A stretch of 54,269 bases of DNA, taken from assembly GCA_937891465.1 (NCBI GenBank), contig CALAHF010000041.1, forward strand, positions 1 through 54,269. The letters are read 5' to 3'. A program made the position numbers and the translations under genes. The DNA is from an uncultured Verrucomicrobiales bacterium (GTDB lineage Bacteria; Verrucomicrobiota; Verrucomicrobiia; Verrucomicrobiales; DEV007). A model generated the notes under the pieces. The model was not told where the DNA came from, did not search any database, and was given only the letters and a program-made list of their open reading frames with translations. The stretch's first letter is position 1. The number at the start of each line of letters is the position of its first letter. Positions 9,221 to 20,579 of this stretch are shown piece after piece.

Positions 9221-12200
9221 TCACCGGATCGTTACGAAATCGTTGTGATTCAAAATCGCGAGGACGAATTGCGCTCGCATCCGTTTCTCATCGTAATTTT
9301 CACCAGCCAACTCACGAGTTTCGTTCTGGAATTGGCGGCATTCCTGCTGCTCTGACAAATTTGGTTTCCGGCACAGAAGCGTTTCGAAAACAGTCTCAGC
9401 GAAAGCGTCGAACTTGGAATCTCCTACTGAATCAGCAATCTGAGCCGCCATCGTGATCGCCAACTTACTATTATAGAGCGCCAGCGCCTGTTGAGGAATG
9501 ATGCTCTCTGCACGGCGGTAACATTGCAAGATATCTGCTTCGTCAAACTTCGATTGCATCAAATCGGCGTGGTCACGCGAATGCAGGAAATAGAGACTGC
9601 GACGTTTCCCTCCGCTATTGGGATTGATCGATGGACCACCGAGTGTCAGGTCCAATTCGCCCGCCAAATGGAGCAGACTGTCGCGGACGGCCTGCGATTC
9701 CATTCGCCGCGAATTCATCCGCCACAAAAAATTATTGTTTGGATCTTTCGCTAGCGTCGCGGGATCGGCCCCTGCCGCTGATGCCGTTGCCTGATAGGCT
9801 TTTGACGTCACCATCAGTCGATGCAGTTTCTTGAAGCTCCAGCCCGATTCGATGAATTCTGCGGCTAAAAAATCAAGCAGAGCCGCGTGTTCCGGGCGTG
9901 GTGCCTGACGCCCGAAATCAAACACAGTCGGTACGATTGGCTCTCCAAAATGTCGCATCCAAACATGATTCACCGCAACGCGCGCTGTGAGAGGATTCTC
10001 GCGATCCGTCGCCCACTTCGCCAACGCCAACCTTCGTCCTGTCGAGACCGGAGAATACGTTGCTGGGTAGTCTGGCTCTTTGTGAGCCGGCCCTTCCAAC
10101 GCTTTCCTGGAAGCCCTGAGAGATTTATATTCCAGCGTCCCTTTTTTGACAGCCGCCAAATTTTCAGTGGCCTTTTTTAAGAGAGCTTTGCCCACGTTCA
10201 GCTTTTTAGCGTCGCCTCCGGTGTTTGCCACGATTTCAAAATCTGCCTTCGCTTTCAAAAATTCAGCCTGCAGTTGCGCTGCTGTCTTTTCGAGGGCTCT
10301 GTTGGGCGCGTCCGAAAATTTCGCTCGATCCGCCGCAACAGTCGCTTTCAGGGAACTTGCCTCGGCTTCTGCCATCGTGAGTTTGGCCTCGGCAGTTTTC
10401 ACCGACTTTTTCAAATCCCCTGGCTCGGGCTCTGGAGCGGTCTTCGCTTTCGCATCGGTCAGATCAACATCAGCAGCCAAAGCAGTGACTGAAATTTCAT
10501 CGAATGCGACTTCCGCATCGAAACCGGACAGCGCCAATTTTCCAGGTTTAGCGGAGCGCGACGGGAATTCGTAAGCCACTTGGAATTCGTCATTGATCCA
10601 CACATTCACCAGACGATTCCGCACCGCGAACCGAAGATTGATCGTGTCGCCTACTTTAAATTTTCGCGCCTTGCGCCCTTCCCCTGGATAACTGCTTTGC
10701 CCGCCTCGACTGAATGCCGCCTGAACCTTTGGGCCAGGCGCATGGCCGCTTGTATAGACATAATTGGAAAACGAAAGGTCGTCGCTGAGATCAAATTTGA
10801 AGGTGACCGATTTGTAAACCGCCCCTCCGGTGAGTGTGTATCGGCAGCGGAGCTCGAAATCACGGGGAAGGGGTATTTTCGTAGTCACCGATTCCGCATC
10901 GCGAGTTGAGCGGGTTTGCCGGAGGGTGCCGTTTTCGTATTTCCAGCCATCCCCTGTTAGCTTCCAGATATCAGGATTCGGTTTGGAAAAATTTTCCGTC
11001 AGCGAGAAATTCTCAACCTGAACCTTCGCCTTCGAAGTCGCAGTGGTTGTGGGTTTTGGAGCGCTCGCAAAATTGGCACGGGTGGCTTTCAGGGCTTCTG
11101 CGGCGGATTCAATCTTCTTTTCCGCTGCGTCGATTCGGTCCTGCTGCGCGACTGACCGACTTCCCGGCGCCCACTCCCCAACCGGCAATGTAACGGGGAT
11201 TGCCTTTGGCTCAAACTTCGAAAAAATTGCAGGCACACCCGCAACAATTTTTAAATCTTTATCAGGATTTTTCTCGTCGCCTTTTTTGTGAAGAAACGTA
11301 ACGGCCTCAGGCTGATCATCAAAGGCGCGTGGCACGCCGTCTTTTTCGAAATCAATCACGCCCGGAACGGGATCGAGCCGAATTTGATGCGGTTCAAAAA
11401 CCGCCCGAAACCGGTAATAGTCTTCGTGACTCAACGGATCGTACTTGTGATCGTGGCACTTCGCGCAATTCATGGTCAGACCGAAAAACGCCTTCCCCGT
11501 GTGCTCGACTGTGCTGTCGAGCCAAGTCGTGCGATTGAATAAAAAATAATTTCGTGCCAAAAATCCCGTCGCTCGGATGGCATCAGCGTCGCCGGGAGCA
11601 AGTTCGTCAGCTGCCAACATTTCCTGCACCATCCGATCGTAGCCTTTGTCGTCGTTGAGCGATTCGACAATCCAGTCCCGCCAGTGCCAGAGGTGCTTCT
11701 GGCTGTTTCGTAGTTGCGCGCCCAGTCCATACCAATCTGTGTATCGCCACACGTCCATCCAATGACGCGCCCATCGCTCGCCGTGCTGAGAACTTGCCAA
11801 AAGCTCATCGGTGATGACTTCAAAACGCCGCCCATCAGCCAATTGTTCCGCTGTTGGAGGAAGGCCGATCAGATCCAGATAAACCCGTCGTAACAGAATT
11901 TCCCGTTCGGCTTCCGGCTGCGGCTTCAGATTCTCAGCGTCCCGTTTTTCGCTCAAAAATGCATCGATCGGATTTTTAAATACGGATTCAGGAATCGCCG
12001 GCCGCTCAATTCTCTGAAATGCCCAATGGGCAGCCGGATCGTCGTCTCCCAATTCGTTCTCCGGCTTCGGTGCTCCCGCAGCAATCCATTGTTTGATGGC
12101 TTCAATCTCCCCTGATTTCAGCGGCTCGCCCTCCGGCGGCATTCGCTCATCCAAATCGGTCGTTCCAATCCGCGCCACCAATTCATCGAGGGTCGTCCCC

Positions 12201-12391
12201 TCCAACAGTTGCTCGACGGTATCGAGTCGAAGATCTGCCTTCTGCTTCAACGCTCCGTGACAGGCGTAACAGCGCTCCTTCAGAACCGGCTTGATGTCCC
12301 GAAGATAATTGTCTGAAGGTGCTGCGAATCCCGGCTCCCAAAGGGATGCTAGCAAACCAATTCCTAAGACCACTGGAAGACGTAATTTCAT
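9221..12391 (-). CDS. PSD1 protein: cytochrome-like, DUF1549, DUF1553, LamG-like insert
   Basis: A 1056-residue exported protein. After a signal peptide (MKLRLPVVLGIGLLASLWEPGFA) comes a planctomycete cytochrome C-like domain with one haem motif, CYACH (Cys41, Cys44, His45), and MPPEG downstream. DUF1549 spans about 155-370 (SSQHGERWARHWMDVWRYTDW; a further CAKCH motif in NCAKCHDHKYDP). Between the two DUF domains are a jelly-roll (LamG/DUF1080-like) region at about 470-620 (FELRCRYTL, NVWINDEF) and a helical, probably coiled-coil stretch at 640-750. DUF1553 occupies about 780-1030 (ARVAVNHVWMRHFGEPIV, NNFLWRMNSRRMESQ). Such proteins pair with DUF1501 partners in the periplasm; the enzymatic role is unknown. 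It is divergent from the SGNH gene. Confidence 0.92.
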   Translation of the reverse strand: MKLRLPVVLGIGLLASLWEPGFAAPSDNYLRDIKPVLKERCYACHGALKQKADLRLDTVEQLLEGTTLDELVARIGTTDLDERMPPEGEPLKSGEIEAIKQWIAAGAPKPENELGDDDPAAHWAFQRIERPAIPESVFKNPIDAFLSEKRDAENLKPQPEAEREILLRRVYLDLIGLPPTAEQLADGRRFEVITDELLASSQHGERWARHWMDVWRYTDWYGLGAQLRNSQKHLWHWRDWIVESLNDDKGYDRMVQEMLAADELAPGDADAIRATGFLARNYFLFNRTTWLDSTVEHTGKAFFGLTMNCAKCHDHKYDPLSHEDYYRFRAVFEPHQIRLDPVPGVIDFEKDGVPRAFDDQPEAVTFLHKKGDEKNPDKDLKIVAGVPAIFSKFEPKAIPVTLPVGEWAPGSRSVAQQDRIDAAEKKIESAAEALKATRANFASAPKPTTTATSKAKVQVENFSLTENFSKPNPDIWKLTGDGWKYENGTLRQTRSTRDAESVTTKIPLPRDFELRCRYTLTGGAVYKSVTFKFDLSDDLSFSNYVYTSGHAPGPKVQAAFSRGGQSSYPGEGRKARKFKVGDTINLRFAVRNRLVNVWINDEFQVAYEFPSRSAKPGKLALSGFDAEVAFDEISVTALAADVDLTDAKAKTAPEPEPGDLKKSVKTAEAKLTMAEAEASSLKATVAADRAKFSDAPNRALEKTAAQLQAEFLKAKADFEIVANTGGDAKKLNVGKALLKKATENLAAVKKGTLEYKSLRASRKALEGPAHKEPDYPATYSPVSTGRRLALAKWATDRENPLTARVAVNHVWMRHFGEPIVPTVFDFGRQAPRPEHAALLDFLAAEFIESGWSFKKLHRLMVTSKAYQATASAAGADPATLAKDPNNNFLWRMNSRRMESQAVRDSLLHLAGELDLTLGGPSINPNSGGKRRSLYFLHSRDHADLMQSKFDEADILQCYRRAESIIPQQALALYNSKLAITMAAQIADSVGDSKFDAFAETVFETLLCRKPNLSEQQECRQFQNETRELAGENYDEKRMRAQFVLAILNHNDFVTIR

Positions 12392-12574
12392 TCGCTTCCA
12401 ATTCTAAGGAGTCCACCGCGCCCCGTCAATCTGCGGGAAGCGGCCACCTCCAGCCCCTCAAACTGTGTCGCGGGCCTGATCACGGTAGGTTTCGAGTTTG
12501 TTTTCTGATGGCCAGACCGATTGAATGAGTTGTCTTACCTTCGCGTGCCGATCGATTTTACTACAAAATATTGC

Positions 12575-13837
12575 ATGAAATTTTACCGTCTGAAACTGAA
12601 ATGCCTTTTCGCCCTGTCTATGGTGATGACAATTCCTGCTATTGGCCAGGAGGCGAAGCCGCCTAGTTTCCCTGAAATCAATAAGGCACTTTCATCGGGC
12701 GGATCCCCCGTAAAGATCATTTGCTTCGGCGACAGTGTGACCGGCGTTTACTACCACACCGGTGGAGTTCGGGCCTACACCGACATGCTGGGAATCGCAC
12801 TGAAGCAGATCCATCCCAAGGCTGATGTTACCATGATCAATGCGGGGATCAGCGGCCACACCACCGTGAATGCCCTGGCTCGCATCGATAGAGACGTTAT
12901 CTCTCACCAGCCGGATGTGGTCACGGTGATGTTCGGACTCAACGACGTGGGGAAAAATGTGTCGATCGAAGATTACCGCAAAAATCTAATCGAGATAGTC
13001 AAGCGATGCCGCGCCGCAGGTTCCGAGGTGGTTCTTTGTAATCCGAATGCCGTCGTAACCACCAAGGCCAGGCCCATTGAAAAACTGACCAAATATTGCA
13101 ACGTCATTCGCGAAGTGGCCAAAGAACACGGCGTGCCGCTTTGTGATTCTTTTGCTGAATTCGAGGCGATGGGAAAACGCGACCGAGAAGCGTGGCTGAT
13201 GACTTTGAGCGGCGAGATTCATCCGAACATGGCAGGGCACAAGGCGATTGCGGAGCAGTTGGCGCGAACAATCACGGGACAGACAACTTCCCTGGTAGAC
13301 GTCGGTCCACCGCGCCCGGCATTAGCCAAAACCGTGGAGCTGTTGAAGAAGAAAGCTCCCGTAAAGACTCTCGCGATGCCGCCTTACGATAAATTGGTTA
13401 ATGAGGCACTGAAGTCGATCGATCCCGCCGCCAAATTGGAGACTACGCCATGGATCGTTGAGGACATGACTAGGGCCCTCATTCTAAAAGATGCCACTCA
13501 TCGGGTGCGCAAGATGAAACCAAATCTTGTCTTCGTTGCGATCCCGCGAGGCGCGAACTCAGAGTCACGAGAAGCGTTCATCTACGAGCAAATGTGGACG
13601 GTGAATTACGCGCAGAGTTTTGGAAAAAAAGAATGGGACGTCGTCGTAATTCATCCCTCAGTGGCCGAACCAAGGGCCGACCCCTCTGACGCCGAAAACG
13701 ACGCCCTCATCCGAACGATCACCGCCGCCCAGGATTTGCACTTGATCGATCGGGCTCCCGGCGACGAACGCAGTGCTGCCGCCATCTTGTCCGATTGGAT
13801 TTCGAAGGCCGTGGCTGCGAGCGCGGTATTACGGTAA
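12575..13837 (+). CDS. Secreted SGNH/GDSL hydrolase
   Basis: The frame opens at 12521, but ATG 12575 begins the signal peptide ([24 protein letters not shown]), giving 420 residues. The SGNH blocks are all present: block I GDSVTG with nucleophile Ser54, block [11 protein letters not shown] (Gly), block III GLNDVG (Asn) and block [12 protein letters not shown] (His). This fold covers esterases acting on acetylated or acylated polysaccharides and lipids. The C-terminal third (from about residue 255) is an additional region with no motif I recognise, possibly a second degenerate SGNH unit ([19 protein letters not shown]). It is convergent with gltD, with 40 nt between. Confidence 0.88.
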   Translation: MKFYRLKLKCLFALSMVMTIPAIGQEAKPPSFPEINKALSSGGSPVKIICFGDSVTGVYYHTGGVRAYTDMLGIALKQIHPKADVTMINAGISGHTTVNALARIDRDVISHQPDVVTVMFGLNDVGKNVSIEDYRKNLIEIVKRCRAAGSEVVLCNPNAVVTTKARPIEKLTKYCNVIREVAKEHGVPLCDSFAEFEAMGKRDREAWLMTLSGEIHPNMAGHKAIAEQLARTITGQTTSLVDVGPPRPALAKTVELLKKKAPVKTLAMPPYDKLVNEALKSIDPAAKLETTPWIVEDMTRALILKDATHRVRKMKPNLVFVAIPRGANSESREAFIYEQMWTVNYAQSFGKKEWDVVVIHPSVAEPRADPSDAENDALIRTITAAQDLHLIDRAPGDERSAAAILSDWISKAVAASAVLR

Positions 13838-13877
13838 ACGCTCTAAGATTGCTATCACCGAACCGACCTCTTGCCAC

Positions 13878-15371
13878 TTACGGCAGTTGGGTCTGGCCCA
13901 TGAGAAAGCGGTCGCATTCGCGGGCGGCTCCCCGGCCTTCATTGATCGCCCAGACGACCAGGCTCTGGCCACGCCGCATGTCTCCGGCGGCAAAGACGCC
14001 TTCGACGGTGGTGGTGTATTTCTCGAACTCAGCGGAAACATTGGATCGTGCATCGGTATCCAGACCGAGCTTTTCGACAATCGTCTGATCGGGTCCGAGG
14101 AATCCCATCGCGAGAAGAACGAGATCGGCCTTGATGATACGATTCGAACCTTCGACTTCCTGGGGAGTGAAACGTCCGGAGTCTGCATCGCGAACCCATT
14201 CGACACGCACCAGTTCAAGTTCGCTGACGTCGCCGCTGGCATTGCCGATGAATCGCTTGGAAGAAACGAGATATTCGCGAGGATCCTGCCCCTGAATGTC
14301 ATTCGCCTCTTCCTGGCCATAGTCCATTTTGTAGACGCGGGGCCATTCAGGCCACGGATTATTGTCGGCGCGCTCGCCGGGAGGTTTGGCCAGAATCTCG
14401 AGCTGAATCACGTTGGTGCATTCATGACGGAGCGATGTGCCCACACAGTCGGTGCCGGTGTCGCCACCACCAATGACGACGACATTCTTCCCTTTGGCAT
14501 CAATCGGCGGACGTGTGTCGCTGAAATCGTTGTCGAGAAGTGATTTGGTGTTCGAGCTAAGAAATTCCATGGCAAAGTGCACCCCATTCAGCGTGCGGCC
14601 TTCGATGGGAAGATCGCGCGGCACGGTGGCACCGCAGCAAAGGACGATTGCGTCGGTTTCCTTCCGAATTTCTTCGATGTCGTGAGTGACTCCGATATTG
14701 GCGTTGGTGACGAATTTCACGCCTTCTTCACGCATCAGGTTGACGCGACGTTCCACGACTTCGCGCTTGTCGAGTTTCATGTTGGGAATTCCATACATGA
14801 GAAGTCCGCCAATCCGGTCAGCTCGTTCGTAAACGGTCACCTCGTGACCAGCTTTGTTCAGCTGATCGGCGCAGGAAAGACCAGCAGGGCCGGAACCAAC
14901 CACCGCTACTTTTTTACCGGTGCGTTCCTCGGGCGGAGTAGGCGGAAGCCAGCCCTCTTCCCAGCCGCGATCAATGATGGAGCACTCGATGTTCTTGATC
15001 GTAACCGCAGGATCGATCACACCGAGAACGCAGGAACCTTCACAAGGCGCGGGACAAACGCGACCGGTGAATTCGGGAAAGTTGTTTGTTTTACGCAGGC
15101 GGCCGAGAGCTTCCTCCCAGCGGCCACGATAAACGAGATCGTTGAACTCCGGGATCAGGTTATTGATCGGACAACCGCTGGCAACCCCTTCGATGGTCAT
15201 GCCAGTGTGGCAATAGGGCACTCCGCAGTCCATGCAGCGTGCCGCCTGTGTAGAAACGTTTTCGTCGACGCGATGGTCGTGAATCTCCTTCCAGTCCTTC
15301 AGCCTTTGCAGGGGAGAACGGTCAGGAATCGGTTGGCGTTTGAATTCGAGAAATCCGGTTGGCTTACCCAT
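13878..15371 (-). CDS. gltD: Glutamate synthase small subunit
   Basis: A 497-residue beta subunit of NADPH-dependent glutamate synthase (GOGAT). It passes electrons from NADPH through FAD and 4Fe-4S clusters to the large subunit, supporting nitrogen assimilation in the cytoplasm. The N-terminal cysteine clusters CMDCGVPYC and [10 protein letters not shown] bind the iron-sulfur centres. [10 protein letters not shown] is the FAD dinucleotide site, GGGDTGTDC the NADPH site and [18 protein letters not shown] the C-terminal FAD motif. Length is normal for the family. It follows gltB on the same strand after 51 nt of A-rich sequence, consistent with one operon. Confidence 0.97.
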   Translation of the reverse strand: MGKPTGFLEFKRQPIPDRSPLQRLKDWKEIHDHRVDENVSTQAARCMDCGVPYCHTGMTIEGVASGCPINNLIPEFNDLVYRGRWEEALGRLRKTNNFPEFTGRVCPAPCEGSCVLGVIDPAVTIKNIECSIIDRGWEEGWLPPTPPEERTGKKVAVVGSGPAGLSCADQLNKAGHEVTVYERADRIGGLLMYGIPNMKLDKREVVERRVNLMREEGVKFVTNANIGVTHDIEEIRKETDAIVLCCGATVPRDLPIEGRTLNGVHFAMEFLSSNTKSLLDNDFSDTRPPIDAKGKNVVVIGGGDTGTDCVGTSLRHECTNVIQLEILAKPPGERADNNPWPEWPRVYKMDYGQEEANDIQGQDPREYLVSSKRFIGNASGDVSELELVRVEWVRDADSGRFTPQEVEGSNRIIKADLVLLAMGFLGPDQTIVEKLGLDTDARSNVSAEFEKYTTTVEGVFAAGDMRRGQSLVVWAINEGRGAARECDRFLMGQTQLP

Positions 15372-15422
15372 GATAAAAAATAGTATAAAGTGAAAAAATA
15401 AAAAGTTGGTTGGCTTGCGCTC

Positions 15423-18400
15423 TTAGTGGCCGGCTTTGACGTTTTCTTCGAAAGCAGCCTGAATGGCGTCGTCGCCCCGGAGACCTTTGCTTTCCGCTCG
15501 GGCCACCGCATCAAGGACGCGCTCGTAGTCACTCGGAAGCACTTTGACAAATTTAGGTAGAAGCGCATCCCAGTCGTCGAGAATAGCCTGACCTCGCACA
15601 CTTCCCGTCAGTTCGACGTGGCGTTCGAGGCGGGCTTTCACCGCAGCAATTTCTTCATCGGTGCTCTCAATGAGTTGGTAAACATTCACCATCTCGCGGT
15701 TGAGACGTTTGCTAATGAAATCGCCTTCCTCATCAAAGACATAAGCAGTTCCACCCGACATGCCTGCTCCGAAGTTTCGACCGGTCGACCCGATGCAGAT
15801 GACTTCGCCGCCGGTCATGTATTCGCAGCCGTGGTCACCCACGCCTTCGATGACGGCTTTGACGCCACTGTTTCGCACGCAGAATCGCTCGCCCGCCATA
15901 CCGGCGATAAACGCTTCGCCTGATGTGGCGCCATAGAATCCAGTGTTACCCGTAATGACGTTTTCGTGAGCGACGAAAGTGGAAACCTTCGGCGGGTAAA
16001 CGATGATCTTTCCTCCGGAAAGCCCCTTACCGCAATAGTCGTTGGTATCACCTTCGACCGTCAAGGTCATGCCACGAGGGCAGAAGGCACCAAGACTCTG
16101 TCCGGCTGATCCGTTGAACTTCAATTGAATGGTGTCATCGGGCAATCCCTCACCGCCATGACGTCGGGAGATTTCGGCTCCGACGATGGTTCCGACCACG
16201 CGGTTGATATTCACGATAGGAAGCTCAGCCGTCACTTTTTCACCAAGCTCAATCGCAGGTTTGCAAATCTTGAGCAAATCGGTGTTATCAAGCGCCAGCT
16301 CTAGTCGGTGATCCTGCTTTTGCGAGCAGAAGGTGCCGACTTCGGGGCCGGTTTTCGGGCGGTAGAGAATCTTGGAATAGTTGAGCCCCTTCGCCTTCCA
16401 GTGATCAATAGCGTGGCGCATTTCGAGTTTCTCGACTTTACCAACCATCTCCGGAATCGTGCGGAAACCAAGTTCTGCCATGATCTCCCGCATTTCCTCA
16501 GCGATGAACATCATGAAATTCACCACGGAATCCGGTGAACCTTTGAACTTCTTGCGGAGCTCAGGATTCTGCGTCGCAACGCCTACCGGACAGGTGTTCT
16601 TGTGGCAGACTCGCATCATGATACACCCGAGGGTAACCAATGGCGCGGTCGCGAAGCCAAATTCTTCACCTCCAAGCAAACAAGCAATGGCGACGTCGCG
16701 TCCGGTTTTCAACTGACCATCCACTTCGACAACCACGCGGCTGCGCAGATCGTTAAGGAGGAGCGTCTGGTTTGTTTCGGCAAGACCAAGTTCCCAGGGC
16801 GCTCCCGCATGCTGGATGCTGGACCGTGGAGAAGCTCCGGTGCCGCCGTCGTGGCCGGAAATCAGAATGACATCCGCTTTGGCCTTGGCCACTCCGGTTG
16901 CCACCGTGCCGACTCCAACTTCGGAGACCAGTTTGACGTTGACCCGCGCATGCACATTCGCATTCTTCAAGTCGTGAACGAGCTGCTGAAGATCCTCAAT
17001 CGAGTAAATATCGTGGTGAGGAGGCGGAGAAATCAATCCCACTCCCGGTGTTGTCCCGCGAGTTTTAGCAATCGGAGGCAACACCTTGTGACCGGGAAGT
17101 TCGCCGCCTTCACCCGGCTTGGCACCCTGCACGATCTTGATCTGAAGCTCATCAGCATTGACGAGGTAATGACTGGTGACGCCGAATCGTCCAGATGCGA
17201 TCTGCTTGATCGCTGATCGCCGAAGATCGCCGTCTTCATCACTGGTAAAACGATCTGGATCCTCGCCGCCTTCGCCTGTGTTTGATTTGCCGCCAATGCG
17301 ATTCATCGCGATCGCAATTGCTTCGTGAGCTTCTTTGCTGATCGATCCGTAGGACATCGCCCCGGTCTTGAATCGCTTCACGATTTCGGACGCAGGCTCA
17401 ACTTCATCAATTGGAATCGATTTGGCAGGATCAATCTTGAACTCCATCAATCCTCGAAGCGTGAACATTTCACGCGTCTGATCGTTGACCGTCTTCGAAT
17501 ATTCTTTAAAGACGTTGAAATCCTTACCCCAAGTCGCCTGCTGAAGCTTGTGGATTGTAACCGGGCTGAACAGGTGGCGCTCGCCATCTTTCCGCCACTG
17601 ATAAACACCGCCGGAATCCAGAGCGTCATTTGCCTCATCCTGGCGTTCGCCAAAGGCATCCTGATGACGCATAAAGACTTCCTGTGAAATCGTCTCCAGA
17701 CCAATTCCTTCCACCCGGGAGGATGTTTTCGCGAAGTAACGATCAATCACCGAAGTATTCAGGCCGATCGCCTCGAAGATCTGTGCACCCCGATAACTGG
17801 CTACCGTCGAAATACCCATCTTCGCCATCGTCTTGGTCACTCCCTTGATGTTCGCTTTGATGAAATTGGCTCGGGCTTTTGCCGGCTCCATATCAAGGTC
17901 TGCGTCCTGAATCAAATGCTCAACCGTTTCGAGGGCCAAATAAGGATTGATCGCATCACAACCGTAACCGAACAGAAGCGCAAAGTGTTGAACTTCACGC
18001 GGTTCTCCAGATTCGAGGACAAGAGAAACCTTGCCGCGTATTCCCTCATCGATCAGGTGATGATGCAGTCCTGAAACGGCCAGCAAAGCAGGAATAGGCG
18101 CGTGATTTTTGTCAATGCCGCGATCGGAAAGAACGATGATATTCACATCGTCCTTGATGGCGTCTTCCGCCATTTTAAAGAGGAGGTCGAGAGCATCGTG
18201 CAAGCCCTTACCCCGCTTCACCGCGCGAGGTTCATCGGCTGATTGATGCTTGTTCTCCAAACCTTCATGATCCGTGTTGGGATCAAATAGAATCGGCAGC
18301 GTCGCTGACTTGAAGCCAGGGGCCTTGTAATCGCGGATCTGAGCGAGCTTTTCGTTGTCGATGATCGGATTCTCCAACTTGATCATCCGACAGTTCTCCG

Positions 18401-20099
18401 GCCCTGGATTGACCAAGTCCGCTTCGGAACCCAGAAAGGTAACCGTAGCCGTGACCAGCTCCTCACGGATAGGATCAATCGGCGGATTCGTCACCTGAGC
18501 AAACAGCTGCCTGAAGTAATTGTAGATCGACTGCGGCCGGTCAGAAAGCACCGCGAGCGGCGTATCATTACCCATTGCACCAAGCGGTTGAGCACCCGAT
18601 GCGGCACTCGGCTTGATCAGCAATCCGAGATCTTCGTAGGTAAAACCGAACGCTTTCTGCCGTAGCAAAAGCGTTTCCTCGTCCAGTCCCGGAACAACAC
18701 GGGTCGGAGCAGGCAGATCACTTTCGTCGACCCGATTCTCCTTCAGCCATTCGCCGTAAGGTGCCTTGCTGGCGATCTTTTCCTTCAGCTCCGTATCATC
18801 AATGATGCGGCCTTCCTCAGTATCGACGAGAAACATGCGGCCTGGCTGAAGTCGGCCCTTCTTGACCACTTTCGCCGGATCGATATCAGGCAGAACTCCC
18901 ACCTCCGATGCCATGATCACGAGATCATCGCTCGTCACATAGTAACGCGAGGGGCGCAGACCGTTTCGATCGAGAATCGCCCCAATTTGCTTGCCATCCA
19001 TGAACGCAATCGACGCAGGACCGTCCCACGGCTCCATCATGCAGGCGTGGTATTCATAAAAATCACGCTTCGTCTGCGACATCATCTGATGCTTCTCCCA
19101 CGGCTCGGGGATCATCATCATGATCACCTCTGGCAGACTGCGGCCCGCCATCATGAAAAATTCCAGGCAATTGTCGAACTGCTGAGAATCCGATCCGTCA
19201 CCCGCAATGATCGGAAGAAGCTTCTTCAAATCCTTACCAAAAAGATCACTCTCAAACTGCTCTTCACGCGCCGCCATCCAGTTTTCATTGCCGCGCATCG
19301 TGTTGATCTCACCGTTGTGGCACGTGTAGCGGAAAGGCTGAGCACGGGGCCAGCTGGGAAATGTGTTCGTGCTGAAACGCGAATGCACCAGCGCCATCGT
19401 CGTTTCCATATCTGGGTGATGCATATCCGGGAAAAACGTGGACAGCTGATCCGTTGTCAGCATGCCCTTATATCCGATCACCCGGCTCGAAAGCGTCGGC
19501 ATATAGAAAAATCCGTCAACGCCACCCTGCTGATAACGAATCCGATAGCTCGCGATTCGGCGAATCAAGTAAAGCGTGCGCTCAAACTCTTCCACATCCT
19601 TTATCTCGGCCGAGCGCCCCACAAAGATCTGCTCCATTTTCGGTTCACTGGCAGCCGAAGCCTTTCCCAGGTCTTCATTGGCAACCGGAAGATCACGCCA
19701 CCCGAGCAATGTTTGCCCTCTTTCCTCGATAACCTCTGTGAGCACTTGCCGTTCAGCAGCCGCCAGATCAGCATCCGGGGAGAAAAAGACCGAGCCCGCC
19801 GCGAAATAGCCCGGCTCAGGAAGATCAATGCCTTCCTCCTTAGCGACCGTCGCAAAAAACTTGTGCGGCATTGCCATCAGCATGCCTGCGCCATCGCCAG
19901 TGTTCGAATCACAACCACATCCACCGCGGTGGTCGAGTTTCGTGCAAATCTCGAGCGCTCCCTGAACGATGTCACGAGAAGGAATACCTTTCATATTTAC
20001 CAGAAAGCCGACTCCACACGAGTCATGTTCGTTAGCAGGGTCGTAGAGCCCCTGTTTAGGAGGCTGGACGGGCTGAGGAGATGTATTTTTCGAAGACAT
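15423..20099 (-). CDS. gltB: Glutamate synthase large subunit
   Basis: A 1558-residue alpha subunit of glutamate synthase that converts glutamine and 2-oxoglutarate to two glutamates. The class II amidotransferase domain starts after a short leader, with nucleophile Cys28 in HDSCGVGFL. The amidotransferase spans roughly 28-430, followed by a central domain (about 480-780), the FMN synthase barrel (about 840-1240; [23 protein letters not shown]) and the GXGXG beta-helix at the C-terminus (about 1290-1500; [17 protein letters not shown]). The 3Fe-4S ligands lie near 1157-1170 ([12 protein letters not shown]). Length is slightly above the usual 1500. The start at 20099 is the only one preserving the short leader before Cys28. 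No clear Shine-Dalgarno sequence precedes it. Confidence 0.98.
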   Translation of the reverse strand: MSSKNTSPQPVQPPKQGLYDPANEHDSCGVGFLVNMKGIPSRDIVQGALEICTKLDHRGGCGCDSNTGDGAGMLMAMPHKFFATVAKEEGIDLPEPGYFAAGSVFFSPDADLAAAERQVLTEVIEERGQTLLGWRDLPVANEDLGKASAASEPKMEQIFVGRSAEIKDVEEFERTLYLIRRIASYRIRYQQGGVDGFFYMPTLSSRVIGYKGMLTTDQLSTFFPDMHHPDMETTMALVHSRFSTNTFPSWPRAQPFRYTCHNGEINTMRGNENWMAAREEQFESDLFGKDLKKLLPIIAGDGSDSQQFDNCLEFFMMAGRSLPEVIMMMIPEPWEKHQMMSQTKRDFYEYHACMMEPWDGPASIAFMDGKQIGAILDRNGLRPSRYYVTSDDLVIMASEVGVLPDIDPAKVVKKGRLQPGRMFLVDTEEGRIIDDTELKEKIASKAPYGEWLKENRVDESDLPAPTRVVPGLDEETLLLRQKAFGFTYEDLGLLIKPSAASGAQPLGAMGNDTPLAVLSDRPQSIYNYFRQLFAQVTNPPIDPIREELVTATVTFLGSEADLVNPGPENCRMIKLENPIIDNEKLAQIRDYKAPGFKSATLPILFDPNTDHEGLENKHQSADEPRAVKRGKGLHDALDLLFKMAEDAIKDDVNIIVLSDRGIDKNHAPIPALLAVSGLHHHLIDEGIRGKVSLVLESGEPREVQHFALLFGYGCDAINPYLALETVEHLIQDADLDMEPAKARANFIKANIKGVTKTMAKMGISTVASYRGAQIFEAIGLNTSVIDRYFAKTSSRVEGIGLETISQEVFMRHQDAFGERQDEANDALDSGGVYQWRKDGERHLFSPVTIHKLQQATWGKDFNVFKEYSKTVNDQTREMFTLRGLMEFKIDPAKSIPIDEVEPASEIVKRFKTGAMSYGSISKEAHEAIAIAMNRIGGKSNTGEGGEDPDRFTSDEDGDLRRSAIKQIASGRFGVTSHYLVNADELQIKIVQGAKPGEGGELPGHKVLPPIAKTRGTTPGVGLISPPPHHDIYSIEDLQQLVHDLKNANVHARVNVKLVSEVGVGTVATGVAKAKADVILISGHDGGTGASPRSSIQHAGAPWELGLAETNQTLLLNDLRSRVVVEVDGQLKTGRDVAIACLLGGEEFGFATAPLVTLGCIMMRVCHKNTCPVGVATQNPELRKKFKGSPDSVVNFMMFIAEEMREIMAELGFRTIPEMVGKVEKLEMRHAIDHWKAKGLNYSKILYRPKTGPEVGTFCSQKQDHRLELALDNTDLLKICKPAIELGEKVTAELPIVNINRVVGTIVGAEISRRHGGEGLPDDTIQLKFNGSAGQSLGAFCPRGMTLTVEGDTNDYCGKGLSGGKIIVYPPKVSTFVAHENVITGNTGFYGATSGEAFIAGMAGERFCVRNSGVKAVIEGVGDHGCEYMTGGEVICIGSTGRNFGAGMSGGTAYVFDEEGDFISKRLNREMVNVYQLIESTDEEIAAVKARLERHVELTGSVRGQAILDDWDALLPKFVKVLPSDYERVLDAVARAESKGLRGDDAIQAAFEENVKAGH

Positions 20100-20174
20100 G
20101 GTACGAGATTGGGACGCCGAATCAGATCCGGCAGCGGAATAAGAGCAGATAAATAGAGATCTGGAAGAGAAAAT

Positions 20175-20408
20175 TCAAGCAAAACCAGTACCATTTCCCT
20201 CGTTCAATCGAGGTAGGAGAAAATTAAATTCGCCTGCCGATTGCCGATTCGAGTAGATGGCGCCCTCGATTGTCCGATCAGCCCTTTCCCAGAGCGCGCC
20301 GCCGGTGTCGTCGAAATTCTGCATGGCACCCTCCATTCTGGCTGAATCAACGCCCCGATAAAAGCCCTGAAAAAGTAATATCCGGCTATCTTTGATCCAG
20401 AAAGCCAT
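20175..20408 (-). CDS. Possible small hypothetical protein
   Basis: A 77-codon frame (MAFWIKDSRILLFQGFYRG...) upstream of gltB on the same strand, ending 75 nt before the gltB start. The composition looks protein-like (AMQNFDDTGGALWERA), but I recognise no family and no ribosome-binding site. Repeat R3 ends its minus-strand arm 22 nt before the start. It may be a leader peptide, a remnant or chance. The rest of 20100-20579 carries only R3 and the divergent upstream regions of gltB and the plus-strand operon. Confidence 0.3.
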   Translation of the reverse strand: MAFWIKDSRILLFQGFYRGVDSARMEGAMQNFDDTGGALWERADRTIEGAIYSNRQSAGEFNFLLPRLNEGNGTGFA

Positions 20409-20430
20409 TTCCGTGACAAAAGCGCCTTTT

Positions 20431-20473
20431 CGATCGAACAGGGTCTGTTCGATGAACCGACCCTATTGGTTCG
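20431..20473 (+). repeat. 43-bp dispersed hairpin repeat, copy R3
   Basis: Consensus-orientation copy with core CAGGGTCTGTTCGATGAAC and right arm ACCCTATTGGTTCG. It lies in a divergent intergenic region, 106 nt before the plus-strand dehydratase gene. The T-rich run after it (TTATTTTTTGG) would let it act as a plus-strand terminator, but there is no plus-strand gene upstream to terminate. Confidence 0.85.
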
Positions 20474-20579
20474 TTATTTTTTGGCCGAGAAGAACGAAAC
20501 GCAATTCCGTCCCTCGTTCCACAAATCGAAGCGTGCAGAATTTGGAATCACTCGCTAGCATCCTGCCATTGTTGTTTTC

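Noticed and set aside
13773-14543. Long plus-strand frame opposite gltD
   Set aside because: Antisense to a strongly conserved gene; codon-shadow effect of a GC-rich third position.
15372-15422. A-rich gltB-gltD spacer as a terminator
   Set aside because: No stem-loop is visible and the genes form a classic operon.
18987-20156. 389-codon plus-strand frame opposite gltB
   Set aside because: Antisense to the amidotransferase domain of gltB, Arg/His-rich and without motifs.
20431-20473. Interpreting all repeats as intrinsic terminators
   Set aside because: Only R3 has a good T-run, and several copies lie in divergent regions or in 5' leaders where a terminator would make no sense.
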